The notes under the pieces: generated by a model
Told to the model about the DNA's origin: nothing
Database searches by the model: none
What the model saw: only the letters and a program-made list of their open reading frames with translations
In this document: positions 36,400-45,527 of the stretch, piece after piece
How positions within the stretch are numbered: position 1 is the first letter of the stretch
Layout of the letters: each line of letters begins with the position of its first letter
Program-made: the position numbers and the translations under genes
From: Acinetobacter corruptisaponis
Lineage (GTDB): Bacteria > Pseudomonadota > Gammaproteobacteria > Pseudomonadales > Moraxellaceae
DNA: 64,000 nt
NCBI RefSeq assembly: GCF_030053775.1
Contig: NZ_CP125670.1
Coordinates: forward strand, 177,358 to 241,357
Reading direction: 5' to 3'

Positions 36400-37200
36400 A
36401 TGGTATACCTTAAGAACAAACTTGTTCTCACTTTATCTTGCATGTTTTTATCAGGCTGCATGACAACAACAAATTTTCAGTTATCTGGCATACAGCGTAA
36501 GCAGTTTATGCTGATTCCCTCCAGTGAGTACTTCACACAGGCGAACCAGAATTATCAAAATTTGATGAATGGTTATAAAAGTAAGGGTGTACTGGATAGA
36601 AAACCAGATATGACCAAAAGAGTCCTCACTATTGCACAGCGCATTACTGCACAAGTTGAAACTATTAAACCTGCTACTAAAGACTGGACGTGGGAAATGC
36701 ACGTCATTAACACCTCAACGGTGAATGCGTTCTGCACAGGGCAGGGCAAAATGGCGGTTTTTGAGGGCATGATTACTACGCTTAAACTTACCGATGATGA
36801 ACTTGCTGCAATTATTGGTCATGAAATTGCACACGCCTTACTTGAACATGGACGTGAACGTGCTTCAACGGATCTGGTGACGAATCTGGCACTAGGTCAA
36901 ATTGGCGGTGATGCGCAAACCATAACCTATTACGTGTCGAAATTAGGCCTATCACTACCTTTTAGTCGTCATCAGGAAAGTGAGGCAGATCTTTTGGGTT
37001 TGCAAATAGCAGCCAAAGCAGGTTATAACCCAAACGCAGCGATTAGTTTGTGGGCTAAAATGGGGGAGTTGCAAAAAGGATCTAATAACAAACTTTCAGG
37101 GCTTTTAAGTACACACCCTATACCTGCTGAACGTATGAAAGCACTTGCATTGGCTGCACCAAAATTCATGCCTTTTTATCTTGAACATAAATACAAATAG
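36400..37200 (+). CDS. M48-family metallopeptidase lipoprotein
   Basis: A 266-residue protein. The signal ends in the lipobox LSGC with Cys20 as the lipid site. The zinc motif is H141-E-I-A-H145, with downstream ESEAD near 193-197 supplying the third ligand, as in the BepA/LoiP group of periplasmic M48 peptidases. That family degrades misassembled outer-membrane proteins. The protein is probably anchored to a membrane and faces the periplasm. It has the operator repeats upstream and precedes the GHKL-zincin gene, which has another copy, so the two may form one regulon. Confidence 0.8.
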   Translation: MVYLKNKLVLTLSCMFLSGCMTTTNFQLSGIQRKQFMLIPSSEYFTQANQNYQNLMNGYKSKGVLDRKPDMTKRVLTIAQRITAQVETIKPATKDWTWEMHVINTSTVNAFCTGQGKMAVFEGMITTLKLTDDELAAIIGHEIAHALLEHGRERASTDLVTNLALGQIGGDAQTITYYVSKLGLSLPFSRHQESEADLLGLQIAAKAGYNPNAAISLWAKMGELQKGSNNKLSGLLSTHPIPAERMKALALAAPKFMPFYLEHKYK

Positions 37201-37278
37201 AAGTACAAGATTCAGCAACTCACAAATCATGTGGGTTGCCTTACTTTAAATAAAAACAATAAAGACAAATTTAAAACT

Positions 37279-37319
37279 TTGAAAATATCTCAAATAGTTC
37301 TATTATGTACAAAGAACAT
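37279..37319 (+). promoter_or_regulatory. Promoter and operator of the GHKL-zincin gene
   Basis: TTGAAA (37279-37284), a 16-base spacer and TATTAT (37301-37306), overlapped by the operator ATGTACAAAGAACAT (37305-37319). This layout fits repression by blocking RNA polymerase. The in-frame ATG at 37305 lies inside the operator and is not the start. Confidence 0.6.
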
Positions 37320-37325
37320 AATAGA

Positions 37326-39434
37326 ATGGCTGCTATGACACTAATCAATTTTAAGCTGCACCCTAGTTTTATTCATAGTGCGATCAAAGATCAAGCGAGT
37401 GGAATTGATAAAGCGATTGCAGAACTCGTTATGAACTCTCTTGATGCAGGTGCAACAAGAGTAGATATTCACGTCAATGAAATTGATGAAAAATATCATT
37501 TCACAATTAAAGACAACGGTAAAGGTTTTACCCAAGAAACAATTGAACATTACTTTGCTTGGTTCGGTGCTCCTCATGATGAGGGTGATGCAATTTTTGG
37601 GAAATTTCGTCTCGGCAGAGGTCAAATTTTTAACTATGCTTCAACGGAATGGTTCAGCAATCAATTCGCCTTAAAAGTAGATATTGAAGAAGCTTTGAAC
37701 CAAAAAAGCGATACTTTGGGTTTTGATTTTGATGAAGTCAAAACTTCTAAAGTTAAAGGTTGTGAGATTAAAGGCATTATTTATGAAAAGTATGGTAGAG
37801 ATAACTTCTCAATTCAATCTTTTAAAGAAAATCTAAAGGATATTATTGAATACATCGATTTGCCTGTCTATTTTAATGGTGAACTTTTAAATACACCCAA
37901 AAGAAAAATACGTTCTACCTTAAATAAAGGCGATATACTTTTTGAAGATGACCTTGCATATTATATTTTAAAAAGATCTGCCGATAGTTTTAAAATATAT
38001 AATCTTGGCGTTCGAGTTCCTTATACATGGTATGAAGAAAGCCTATTAAAAGGTATCATTATCAGCAAAAAGCCGTTTATGCTTACAGCTTCCAGAAATG
38101 AAGTTATAGTAGATCGCTGTCCAATATACAAACAAATTATTTCAAACATCACAAACTTACATGAAGAAAAATATTTAAATAAGTTTTTGTATAGAGAGGT
38201 TCAAAAAAATGAAAAAAAGAAGAAAATTATAGATGAGAGTGCTGCTATTCATATTATTGAAAATATCATCAAAAATAAAACTGTTTATGACGCAAAAATT
38301 ATTCTTGAAGCTTTCCGATCTCCACTATTTGAAGATTACAAGAACCGAACTTTGTCTGCTGTTGACTTAGTAAGTACTAAAGCCATTATGCTTTTTAATG
38401 AAGACTATGATTATACAAAAGTTGAAAAAATTGAGAGCAAATTCGATGCTTTAATTGTAGATGAGAATAGTACATTAAGATCATTTTTGAATAACTTCTA
38501 TTATTCCTATAGAACTGCATGGCAACAAGATTTTAATGCACAGGCAACTTATTTGTCACCTTTAGAACAGTTCTTGTTCATTATTAAAACCATACTCAAT
38601 CGCTTTAGCAATAAATTCTATGATGTACCTGAAGACATACATTACAGCACGGCTATTGAGTCACTGGTTGAAGATCGAAAGATCTTTGCTGATAACGAGC
38701 TAACCTCTGATGGTAAACAGTACTTAAATTTCCTGAACCATATCAATGATCGCCTGTTTGAACTACATGGCCGTGTTTTCAATCAAGAAAAGCGTGTAAT
38801 TCATCTTGGTGAAGCTCCAGATGCAGAAGCTTGGACTAACAACAGTGGTTACATTGTTTTCAGTACCAATACTCAAAAATATTTTAACGAAAAACAATAT
38901 TTAAGACTTTTATTGATCCTGATACACGAATATTGTCACAAGGACTCATCAGAAAAAGCCCATGATATTGAATTTTATCAAGAGTTTCACGATTTCATAA
39001 TTGAAAAGGATCTGAATTCTGTATTAGAAAACTATATTTCCGCTTCTATGGCCAGTACGAATAAGGAACAGATCTGCCTAGAACTTCCAAAACAAGAAGA
39101 AGCCAAAAAGGACGATTTAATTGTCCAAAGACTAACTAGCCTCATCAATTCGCCTACGCATAAGAATACATTAATGCTTGATGCACTTATAAAAGATATG
39201 AATCTTAACTTCTATGCAGCGGATAATAAGACACTTTTTGGTGTCAAATATAATACGTTTAGAGGATGGGTAACAGATCCAAGTAGTACCCGACATCGTA
39301 ACCCTAGACCAGCTGTATGGAATAATTTTATATATAGTTTGATTGCTCATCGATTAGGATTCAAAGATACTAATGCGTTCCTAAAATTGAGTATGGAGCT
39401 TCCAAATGAGTATGGTCTGTCAGAGGGGAATTAA
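37326..39434 (+). CDS. GHKL ATPase fused to a zincin-like domain
   Basis: About 702 residues from the ATG at 37326 (37335 also possible). The N-terminus is a GHKL ATPase: N-box E33-LVMN, DNGKGF at 63-68 and GKFRLGRG near 92-99, as in MORC, Hsp90 and MutL proteins. The middle is unrecognised. Near residue 534 a HEYCH (HExxH) motif with later HDIEFYQEF suggests a minigluzincin or SprT-like metallopeptidase. The last 70 residues have a DNA-binding-like stretch (LFGVKYNTFRGWVTD). The 309-residue gene begins 4 bases later, so the two are coupled. The function is unknown; ATP-gated proteolysis in defence or stress is a guess. Confidence 0.65.
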   Translation: MAAMTLINFKLHPSFIHSAIKDQASGIDKAIAELVMNSLDAGATRVDIHVNEIDEKYHFTIKDNGKGFTQETIEHYFAWFGAPHDEGDAIFGKFRLGRGQIFNYASTEWFSNQFALKVDIEEALNQKSDTLGFDFDEVKTSKVKGCEIKGIIYEKYGRDNFSIQSFKENLKDIIEYIDLPVYFNGELLNTPKRKIRSTLNKGDILFEDDLAYYILKRSADSFKIYNLGVRVPYTWYEESLLKGIIISKKPFMLTASRNEVIVDRCPIYKQIISNITNLHEEKYLNKFLYREVQKNEKKKKIIDESAAIHIIENIIKNKTVYDAKIILEAFRSPLFEDYKNRTLSAVDLVSTKAIMLFNEDYDYTKVEKIESKFDALIVDENSTLRSFLNNFYYSYRTAWQQDFNAQATYLSPLEQFLFIIKTILNRFSNKFYDVPEDIHYSTAIESLVEDRKIFADNELTSDGKQYLNFLNHINDRLFELHGRVFNQEKRVIHLGEAPDAEAWTNNSGYIVFSTNTQKYFNEKQYLRLLLILIHEYCHKDSSEKAHDIEFYQEFHDFIIEKDLNSVLENYISASMASTNKEQICLELPKQEEAKKDDLIVQRLTSLINSPTHKNTLMLDALIKDMNLNFYAADNKTLFGVKYNTFRGWVTDPSSTRHRNPRPAVWNNFIYSLIAHRLGFKDTNAFLKLSMELPNEYGLSEGN

Positions 39435-39437
39435 TCA

Positions 39438-40367
39438 ATGCTTAATTTTATCTATGATGCTTACCAGTACCATAAGTTTTATTCAAGAAACAACTTACAG
39501 CGTAATAGAACTAGCTTTTTAAAGCTGTCACATATTCTTAAAAATGAGAAGTTTATTGATTATTTCGAGCTGCTTAACCTACATTTGTTAAGAGATTTAG
39601 ATTCTAAGGAATATCAAAATAATAAACTTGTCACTCATAATCGAAATATGGAATCTAATCGTTCTAAGCTATTTTCCATACTAAATAGTTTAATCGATAG
39701 ACATGACAGTGATTACACATTAAATCTAGCAGATGTTAAATTTATTAAAGCTTCCCGTGATGCAGTGTTCTATAATTTATTTGATAATGTTTATGACTGG
39801 TGGGAATATACTTTAACAAAAGGAAACCGCTGTTTAAGTCCAGAGGTAGTAAAAGAAATACTAGATTTTAAAATTGATAAGATTGATAAGATTGATAAGA
39901 TTGATAAGATTATTCATAGTGAAGATTTTAAAAGAAACCATTGCAATTTCACCAAATTTTCTTGGCATAAAGGTATTGCTGCTGAAAATGGAGGGGGTTC
40001 ACATCGATTAGCTTATGTAATTAAACTTTGTCAGTTTTTTAATGTAAGTGCTCCTTATAAAACAAATTTAATTACTTACACTTTAAATAGAGAAGCTTTG
40101 GAAAACTTGTTTTCAGATTTCTCGGTTTATATCTGTTTTGATTTTCTTGTTAATGATTTTAACTCCTTGCTAAGCAAGGGATATATTAATGATATTGAAT
40201 ATTATAGTTATACATATTCACCCTCATTCAAGAACAATGGAAAGCCAGATATAGTTTTTTTTATCATTAAGAATAACTATCAGTCAAAAGTATTTCGATA
40301 CTTTTTGAACAAACACCTTAATTCTCAAGATGAGTTAAGGGGAATCCTGTATGACTTGATCCTGTAA
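39438..40367 (+). CDS. Hypothetical partner of the GHKL-zincin protein
   Basis: A 309-residue protein, no family recognised. GGGG at the end of the upstream gene is its ribosome-binding site and the 3-base gap implies translational coupling. The sequence is rich in Tyr, Phe and Asn; the stretch WHKGIAAENGGGSHRLAYV in the middle looks conserved or functional. Codons 146-157 are four copies of a 9-bp repeat giving (KID)n, a likely length-variable hinge. The product probably acts with the upstream ATPase. Confidence 0.6.
   Translation: MLNFIYDAYQYHKFYSRNNLQRNRTSFLKLSHILKNEKFIDYFELLNLHLLRDLDSKEYQNNKLVTHNRNMESNRSKLFSILNSLIDRHDSDYTLNLADVKFIKASRDAVFYNLFDNVYDWWEYTLTKGNRCLSPEVVKEILDFKIDKIDKIDKIDKIIHSEDFKRNHCNFTKFSWHKGIAAENGGGSHRLAYVIKLCQFFNVSAPYKTNLITYTLNREALENLFSDFSVYICFDFLVNDFNSLLSKGYINDIEYYSYTYSPSFKNNGKPDIVFFIIKNNYQSKVFRYFLNKHLNSQDELRGILYDLIL
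39873..39908 (+). repeat. Four tandem copies of a 9-bp repeat in a coding sequence
   Basis: ATTGATAAG repeated four times exactly, preserving frame and adding three residues per unit. Slippage would change protein length without a frameshift. Confidence 0.85.
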
Positions 40368-40529
40368 GATAATGCCACTTTAAGGATGAATTCAAGATAG
40401 TATCAAAGTCTTTTATTTCAATAATATATTTGATTTTTGATTGTAAAACACAATATTCTTCAGCTGAATGGCCAATGTAACTTTATGCCACTTAAGCAAT
40501 GGCTCAGTTTCCACGAAAGGTTTTAAATA

Positions 40530-41753
40530 ATGGCAAACTTACCTAACTCCTACGCTCTACCTCTAAAGATTGTTTCTACACGGCTCAACCACATGAAAAC
40601 TGAATTAACGGGTGTGATGAAAAAGATTGAGCAAAGGGCAATATACAATCAAAAAATGAGAAAAGATCATTCAGATGATATTCAGTTATTGCTGACATGG
40701 GACGATTGGATCTACGCTGCACTTGATTGCAACCATGAGCTTAAGCAGGCCAGAATCGCAAAAGAGAACGAAATAGCACGGCAGACAAGTGTTATTGAAA
40801 AAATGCTCAACAATTATAATAACAATCAGCCTTTTGGTAAGGGAATTGATAAAAGCAAAGCTGCAAATGGATCTGTATATGAGCAAGCTTTACAGAATAT
40901 TAAAGGTGTTAAAGGCTCTAAACCTGCATGGGCAAGTAATCTCAAAGTAGGTGATCATATCCCTAAAGAACTGCTCGATGAACTGCCAGTAACCACAGGG
41001 GAATTGGTAACACTTGGAAACTGGATGCTGACCAAAAATATCTATCGTTTTGAAGATATTGTGATTAATGAAATTTTGAAAACTGGTTTTGATGGAGTCA
41101 TACCGAATTATATTATCAATCTTCCTGATCTATGTATTTATATCCAGACTGACAATGCCAAGCTTATGTTTGAAGACAATCGGGTTATGGGAGTGCTTTT
41201 CTGCGTTACTGAGCTTTGTGGACAGAGAGTTTTAGTTTCTACCATGTATTTAGATACTGGTATGCCTCGCACTATCGTAATCACATTAAATGAAGATCTG
41301 GATATTGAATCCAGTCTTGGGGATTTTGTTGATGAGTTTCAGCAAGACTATGATCCAGAAACCATGCAGGATGATTTAAACTTAAGAATTGAGATCCAAA
41401 AAAAATTAATCAATCTTGTGCTCTGGTTTAGCCAACAAAAGCCTGAAATTTCACCACCAATTCCAGAGGGCAGTAAACCTGTACAATTCACTCAAGTAAA
41501 GAAAGAGAAACGTCTTTTTGAAGCATCCAAGTATAAGACTTATATGATTGGTACGGAAACGGCAAAAGAATTCACTAGAATTTATCAGGAATTAGAGGCA
41601 GCCAAAAACCAAGCCAAAGGTACAGGAAAAAGAACACCTCATTTAAGACGTTCTCACTGGCACTTGTACTGGTACGGAAAAAAAGGGAAAAATGAACGTT
41701 ATGACTTTAAGTTGCTTCCAATCACTATGGTTGGGGGCATTCCTAAAGCATAA
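40530..41753 (+). CDS. AcrVA2-like protein
   Basis: A 407-residue soluble protein. Its C-terminus (about residues 371-405) reads PHLRRSHWHLYWYGKKG, then a basic gap and FKLLPITMV. This is the pattern I associate with the AcrVA2 family: an RR-HW-Y-G motif followed by a hydrophobic I/LPP-like strand. AcrVA2 from Moraxella blocks type V-A CRISPR by removing Cas12a mRNA during its translation; longer homologues on plasmids have mostly unknown targets. AAAGG gives the start. It stands alone between the coupled GHKL pair and a strong terminator. The assignment rests on the C-terminal motif only. Confidence 0.5.
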   Translation: MANLPNSYALPLKIVSTRLNHMKTELTGVMKKIEQRAIYNQKMRKDHSDDIQLLLTWDDWIYAALDCNHELKQARIAKENEIARQTSVIEKMLNNYNNNQPFGKGIDKSKAANGSVYEQALQNIKGVKGSKPAWASNLKVGDHIPKELLDELPVTTGELVTLGNWMLTKNIYRFEDIVINEILKTGFDGVIPNYIINLPDLCIYIQTDNAKLMFEDNRVMGVLFCVTELCGQRVLVSTMYLDTGMPRTIVITLNEDLDIESSLGDFVDEFQQDYDPETMQDDLNLRIEIQKKLINLVLWFSQQKPEISPPIPEGSKPVQFTQVKKEKRLFEASKYKTYMIGTETAKEFTRIYQELEAAKNQAKGTGKRTPHLRRSHWHLYWYGKKGKNERYDFKLLPITMVGGIPKA

Positions 41754-41803
41754 ATACTGATAAAATAATTAATAACTAAAACAAGAGTTTGTTCTAAAAA
41801 ATA

Positions 41804-41823
41804 AAGGTCGCAAAAGCGACCTT
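41804..41823 (+). terminator. Terminator after the AcrVA2-like gene
   Basis: AAGGTCGC, AAAA, GCGACCTT: a perfect 8-bp GC-rich stem. The downstream T-tract is short. Confidence 0.7.
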
Positions 41824-41893
41824 ATAAAATTTTGAGTCCGAACGACGCCCGAAGTTCTTAAAAACTTAAATGAATAAAATTCGAAAACTTTAC

Positions 41894-42091
41894 TCAAATT
41901 TCCAAGAACTTAGTGATACGAAATCTAAGATTAGGTATCACACCTCGCTCAACGCTTAATTTGACAACTGCGTGCTGACTAATATCATGTGGCTTCAAGG
42001 TTGTCTTAGCCAATGTAACGTCTTTCAGCAAGAACTCAATTAATATAGTATCATCTACGCTGAAAAAGTCAATTCTGTACTTTATAAACCT
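41894..42091 (-). pseudogene. Possible gene remnant antisense to the 42108 promoter
   Basis: Reading leftward from 42091 to the TGA at 41894 gives 65 codons without a stop and with protein-like composition (DDTILIEFLLKDVTLAK, later HDISQHAVVKLSVERG). There is no ATG start and the frame is closed upstream, so it looks like a decayed or partial gene. It fills most of the gap before the nuclease-like gene. Coding status is uncertain. Confidence 0.3.
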
Positions 42092-42107
42092 TTAAAAACT
42101 GTAACTT

Positions 42108-42659
42108 ATGCAATTATCACCTACTTTAGTCACTGTAGATCAGGATCAATTCTGGGAAATAAATGGAAATATTGACCTTGCAATCATACCTGCAAATACA
42201 ATTGATGGAATTCCTTTTGAACTTCCTATTAGACTCCAAGATGGTAATAAAGCATTTGGATACAAGCACATTCTAGAGCGACATGGCCATGAATTTGCTA
42301 GATTAAGACCACCTTGTGATGTTTTTGATTTCATATACAAAAAACTAGCACAAGGTGGGGCGTTTCATTATCAAACTCATAAAAGAAAATCACTATTTAT
42401 GAGTATGCACCCATCAGGTGTTCTTATACTTGAATACGTTAAAAATGGTAAAAACTCCTATTTATCTATCGTAACGTGCTATACAAGACAACGTGGCGTT
42501 GATGGAGATCGTGTTGGAAGTTACTCTAGTCGTTTCCAAGTAAAGCCAAGTTTAGTTCAGCCAATTAATGTTAGTAATTTACAGGCTAATGGACAACAGA
42601 ATACTGTCCAAGAGATAGCAGCTACAGAGACAATTGCTGTGACAAACGATTCTGCTTAA
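42108..42659 (+). CDS. PBECR-type nuclease-like protein
   Basis: A 183-residue protein. GYKHILERHGHEF at residues 51-63 and a later SIVTCYTRQR strand resemble the phage-Barnase-EndoU-ColicinE5/D-RelE (PBECR) nuclease fold, where a conserved His-rich motif and a C-terminal Thr/Tyr strand form the active site. Such domains are usually toxins at the end of MuF or polyvalent proteins; here it is a free-standing protein. The C-terminal 40 residues are polar and probably disordered. No immunity gene is recognised beside it. The family call rests on motif resemblance. Confidence 0.45.
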   Translation: MQLSPTLVTVDQDQFWEINGNIDLAIIPANTIDGIPFELPIRLQDGNKAFGYKHILERHGHEFARLRPPCDVFDFIYKKLAQGGAFHYQTHKRKSLFMSMHPSGVLILEYVKNGKNSYLSIVTCYTRQRGVDGDRVGSYSSRFQVKPSLVQPINVSNLQANGQQNTVQEIAATETIAVTNDSA

Positions 42660-42706
42660 TAATATCGAAAACCTATAAATAATAAATCTGTTGAGTTTTC
42701 TATGGA

Positions 42707-43813
42707 TTAAATACCATAGAGAATCTTTAACCGTTCTTTCTCTTTTTCAAATTCAGTCTCAAAATCAAATCCTATATGTCTTTTACTCCATTTTGAAGAA
42801 TAGCTCAAAGCAATCCAAGCATCATAATGAATAAAAGGATTAAGTCCGATAGTGTTCCCAAGATTTTCACCCACATAAGTCGATAAAGTAATATCTAAGT
42901 GCATTCGACAGCTTTTTTTGAAATCCCAATCATTTACAAATAATAGGGTTGCAGAATATGCCATTAAAGGATTATTTGCTCTCGCTTTAGCAACGCTACG
43001 TCCTAGTTTTTGATAAAAAAACTCACTGTGATCAATAATATGCAATGATAGTCGTGTAGCAAGTTTATATTTTTCATCAAGCCTAGATCTATCAAACTCA
43101 TACATACCATGATTTTTTTTTGATAGAGAAATGGCTTTTCTAATAATAGATTTTTTTGATAATATATAATTTAATCCATTAATATCTCTAATATCATAAG
43201 GATACATAAAATTAGTAGCTAAAGATTCATAAACCTCCTCATCTAAATCAAACCAATCATTCTTCAAAAGCTCTTTATCGACAATATATTTTTCATCATT
43301 CCTTTTTGAGCGAGTAATAGATTTTCTTAAAACATTTAATTGATGCTTACTATACTCTACCAAAATATCTTGGTTAGAACGCATTTCATAAAACCACTTC
43401 CTCATATTGCGAATATCTGATTGATTAAAATAGTTATTATATATAGCTGAACAAACTAATTTTCGGATTGCTTCTGTAACCTCATTACCAGATCTTGATA
43501 AATTTATAACTGAATCCTTTTCAACGTGAATAAGACTATCCTGACCAGAATAGTAGTCACAAAATAATAAGTGTGCATCAACACCATTATTGTTTTTAAA
43601 TGCAAAATGAGCCTGTTTTACAGCTATATTAGAGATAGGGGATATGCTTTCATTGACCACTCTAGCTCCAACAACACCACAGCAAGGACATTCAATATCA
43701 ATTTTTACAAATTCCGCAAAATTTTTATCTTTAAGATGGTCGTTAAAAAGACGTTTCAATTGCTCTACATCTAGCTCTCTTTTGAAACTTTTTGAGTATG
43801 CTGTAATTGCCAT
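42707..43813 (-). CDS. Hypothetical protein with a CPCC zinc motif
   Basis: A 368-residue protein, not recognised. Residues 42-45 (CPCC) plus a later Cys may bind zinc. The remainder is mixed alpha/beta and basic (many Lys/Arg), consistent with nucleic-acid contact. It is convergent with the PBECR-like gene and ends 47 bp from it. The IS at 43876 lies 62 bp upstream of its start and may have replaced its native promoter. Confidence 0.55.
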   Translation of the reverse strand: MAITAYSKSFKRELDVEQLKRLFNDHLKDKNFAEFVKIDIECPCCGVVGARVVNESISPISNIAVKQAHFAFKNNNGVDAHLLFCDYYSGQDSLIHVEKDSVINLSRSGNEVTEAIRKLVCSAIYNNYFNQSDIRNMRKWFYEMRSNQDILVEYSKHQLNVLRKSITRSKRNDEKYIVDKELLKNDWFDLDEEVYESLATNFMYPYDIRDINGLNYILSKKSIIRKAISLSKKNHGMYEFDRSRLDEKYKLATRLSLHIIDHSEFFYQKLGRSVAKARANNPLMAYSATLLFVNDWDFKKSCRMHLDITLSTYVGENLGNTIGLNPFIHYDAWIALSYSSKWSKRHIGFDFETEFEKEKERLKILYGI

Positions 43814-43875
43814 AGTAAAGCCCTGACATGGTTATATCATTATGGAATTTAAAAAATCTATTCTTAGATTCTATC

Positions 43876-44914
43876 GGCTTTGTTGCATAAAGGTTTGAAA
43901 GGCTGAGTTCCCTTAAGCTACTCAAATTTAAGAGACAACTTGGGTATGAGGGCGACCTAATTCTGTGAATTTATTCAAGACTGCCATGCGTGCATGGATC
44001 TCATTCACCTGACTTGGAAAACTCCGCGCTGTTAATTTATCGCCTAATAATTTGATGCAATGCATCTTGGTTTCAACCAAACTTCGACGGTGATAACCAG
44101 ACCACTTTTTCCAAAGCGATCTGCCTAGCCGTTTGACTGTCTTTAATAATTTGTTCCGCTCTATAGACCTCGCTTGCTGATCCTTCCAAGGCTTTGCATT
44201 CTTTCTAGGTGGAATGATCGCATGTGCATCTCGATCTAAAATGACTTGTCGGCAGTGCTTGGTGTCATAAGCACCATCTGTATAAACAGAATCAATTGGT
44301 TCATCCAAGGGAATTTTAGCAAGTAAATCTTCGAGTACTTGAGAATCACTGACATTATTTGTGGTGAGTTGTACTGCACGTATTTGCAGGGTTTTAGCAT
44401 CTATAGCAATGTGAAGCTTACGCCATTGGCGACGATATTCAGCCCCATGTTTCTTGCATTTCCATTCACCTTCACCAATAAACTTCAAGCCAGTAGAATC
44501 TACGAGTAGATGTAGCCCATTACTACTTTTTTGATAGCTAATCGCAATATCAATATGCTTTTGTCTACGACAAAGGGTGGAATAATCCGGAGCTGTCCAA
44601 TCTAATCCAGAGAGTTTAATCAAGCTTTGAACAAAACCTGTGACCATGCGTAAAGAGAGTCGGAATAGCGATTTGATCATTAAGCAGCATTGAATCGCTG
44701 TATCAGAGTAGGTTTGATTTCGACCTTGCTTGCCTTGTGATTGTGCATACCACTGAGTCTTTGGATCAAACCAAATGGAAATATTACCTCGGTTAATTAA
44801 GGCTCGGTTATAGGATGACCAATTGGTTGTACGGTAGATTTTAGAGGCAGGCTTATTCATTTTGAAATTATATTGCTGAATAAGCTTTTGATGCTAGGTT
44901 TGTGCAACAAAGCC
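43876..44914 (-). mobile_element. IS5-family (IS903-type) insertion sequence, 1039 bp
   Basis: Terminal repeats GGCTTTGTTGCATAAA (43876) and the complement of GGCTTTGTTGCACAAA (ending 44914). One transposase gene is inside. The 9-bp flanks GATTCTATC and CTTTCCATC do not match as a duplication, so flanking DNA has probably been rearranged or deleted since insertion. Confidence 0.85.
43928..44860 (-). CDS. IS5-family transposase
   Basis: A 310-residue DDE transposase. LLVDSTGLKF holds the first Asp, SVYTDGAYDT the second, and the RRSLVETKMHCIKLLG region the Glu (Y-(2)-R-(3)-E-(6)-K signature). It looks full-length and intact. Confidence 0.9.
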   Translation of the reverse strand: MNKPASKIYRTTNWSSYNRALINRGNISIWFDPKTQWYAQSQGKQGRNQTYSDTAIQCCLMIKSLFRLSLRMVTGFVQSLIKLSGLDWTAPDYSTLCRRQKHIDIAISYQKSSNGLHLLVDSTGLKFIGEGEWKCKKHGAEYRRQWRKLHIAIDAKTLQIRAVQLTTNNVSDSQVLEDLLAKIPLDEPIDSVYTDGAYDTKHCRQVILDRDAHAIIPPRKNAKPWKDQQARSIERNKLLKTVKRLGRSLWKKWSGYHRRSLVETKMHCIKLLGDKLTARSFPSQVNEIHARMAVLNKFTELGRPHTQVVS

Positions 44915-45394
44915 CTTTCCATCTATAAATTTCTTTCCAACCAAAGTCTCTATAAAATTTTGAGCTGCTAAGACAAGGACTTCAGTTTGAAACTGACGTG
45001 TTTCATTTAAATCTTCTAGTTCAGTGAATATTAAGAAAATACTATTTGTGCTTGATTTTATTGTGATCTCAAAATAGGATGTGTCAATTTTAAAGAATTT
45101 TGCCCCTAATATTAATGACTCTAATAAGTTTGGTGCAGATAGAATTGAGTTTCCTAGCTCGCCAAAAGACATTGGTCCTAACTTTTTACCAATTTGTAAG
45201 CTTAAAGTGGGGTCTATATTAAAGCTTTTAATTCTAGTTAAGAAATTATAAAAGTCTAAATAAGGCATTATGCTTAGTTCAAATAAATCTTTGGTATTAA
45301 GTGATGAGCCGCATAACAGTTTATCTATAACTTCGGTGTCTAAATTTAGCTCTCTACAGATGAAGCGAGCATAAATGGTCGATACGTGTTGCAT
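44915..45394 (-). pseudogene. AraC-family regulator, C-terminus lost to IS5
   Basis: The first ~160 residues match the N-terminal ligand-sensing domain of AraC regulators of the OruR/VirF-like group (Arabinose_bd type: PYLDFYNFLTRI, LGPMSFGELGNSILSAPNL). The frame enters the IS end at 44914 and stops at 44894. The C-terminal HTH_18 DNA-binding domain is missing and is not found beyond the IS, so the regulator cannot bind DNA in the normal way. It is divergent from the nitrilase gene, which it presumably controlled through the 45395-45527 region. Confidence 0.75.
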
Positions 45395-45527
45395 AGTTGC
45401 TTACCATAAATTGCAATTGTCCGAAAATACCATACCGATGTCCGATAGTGAAATTTTTTAATTCCTCATGTCCTGTACTATTAGAGCTGCAAGAGCCCAT
45501 GTGCTCCTTTCATATATGAGGTAAGAA

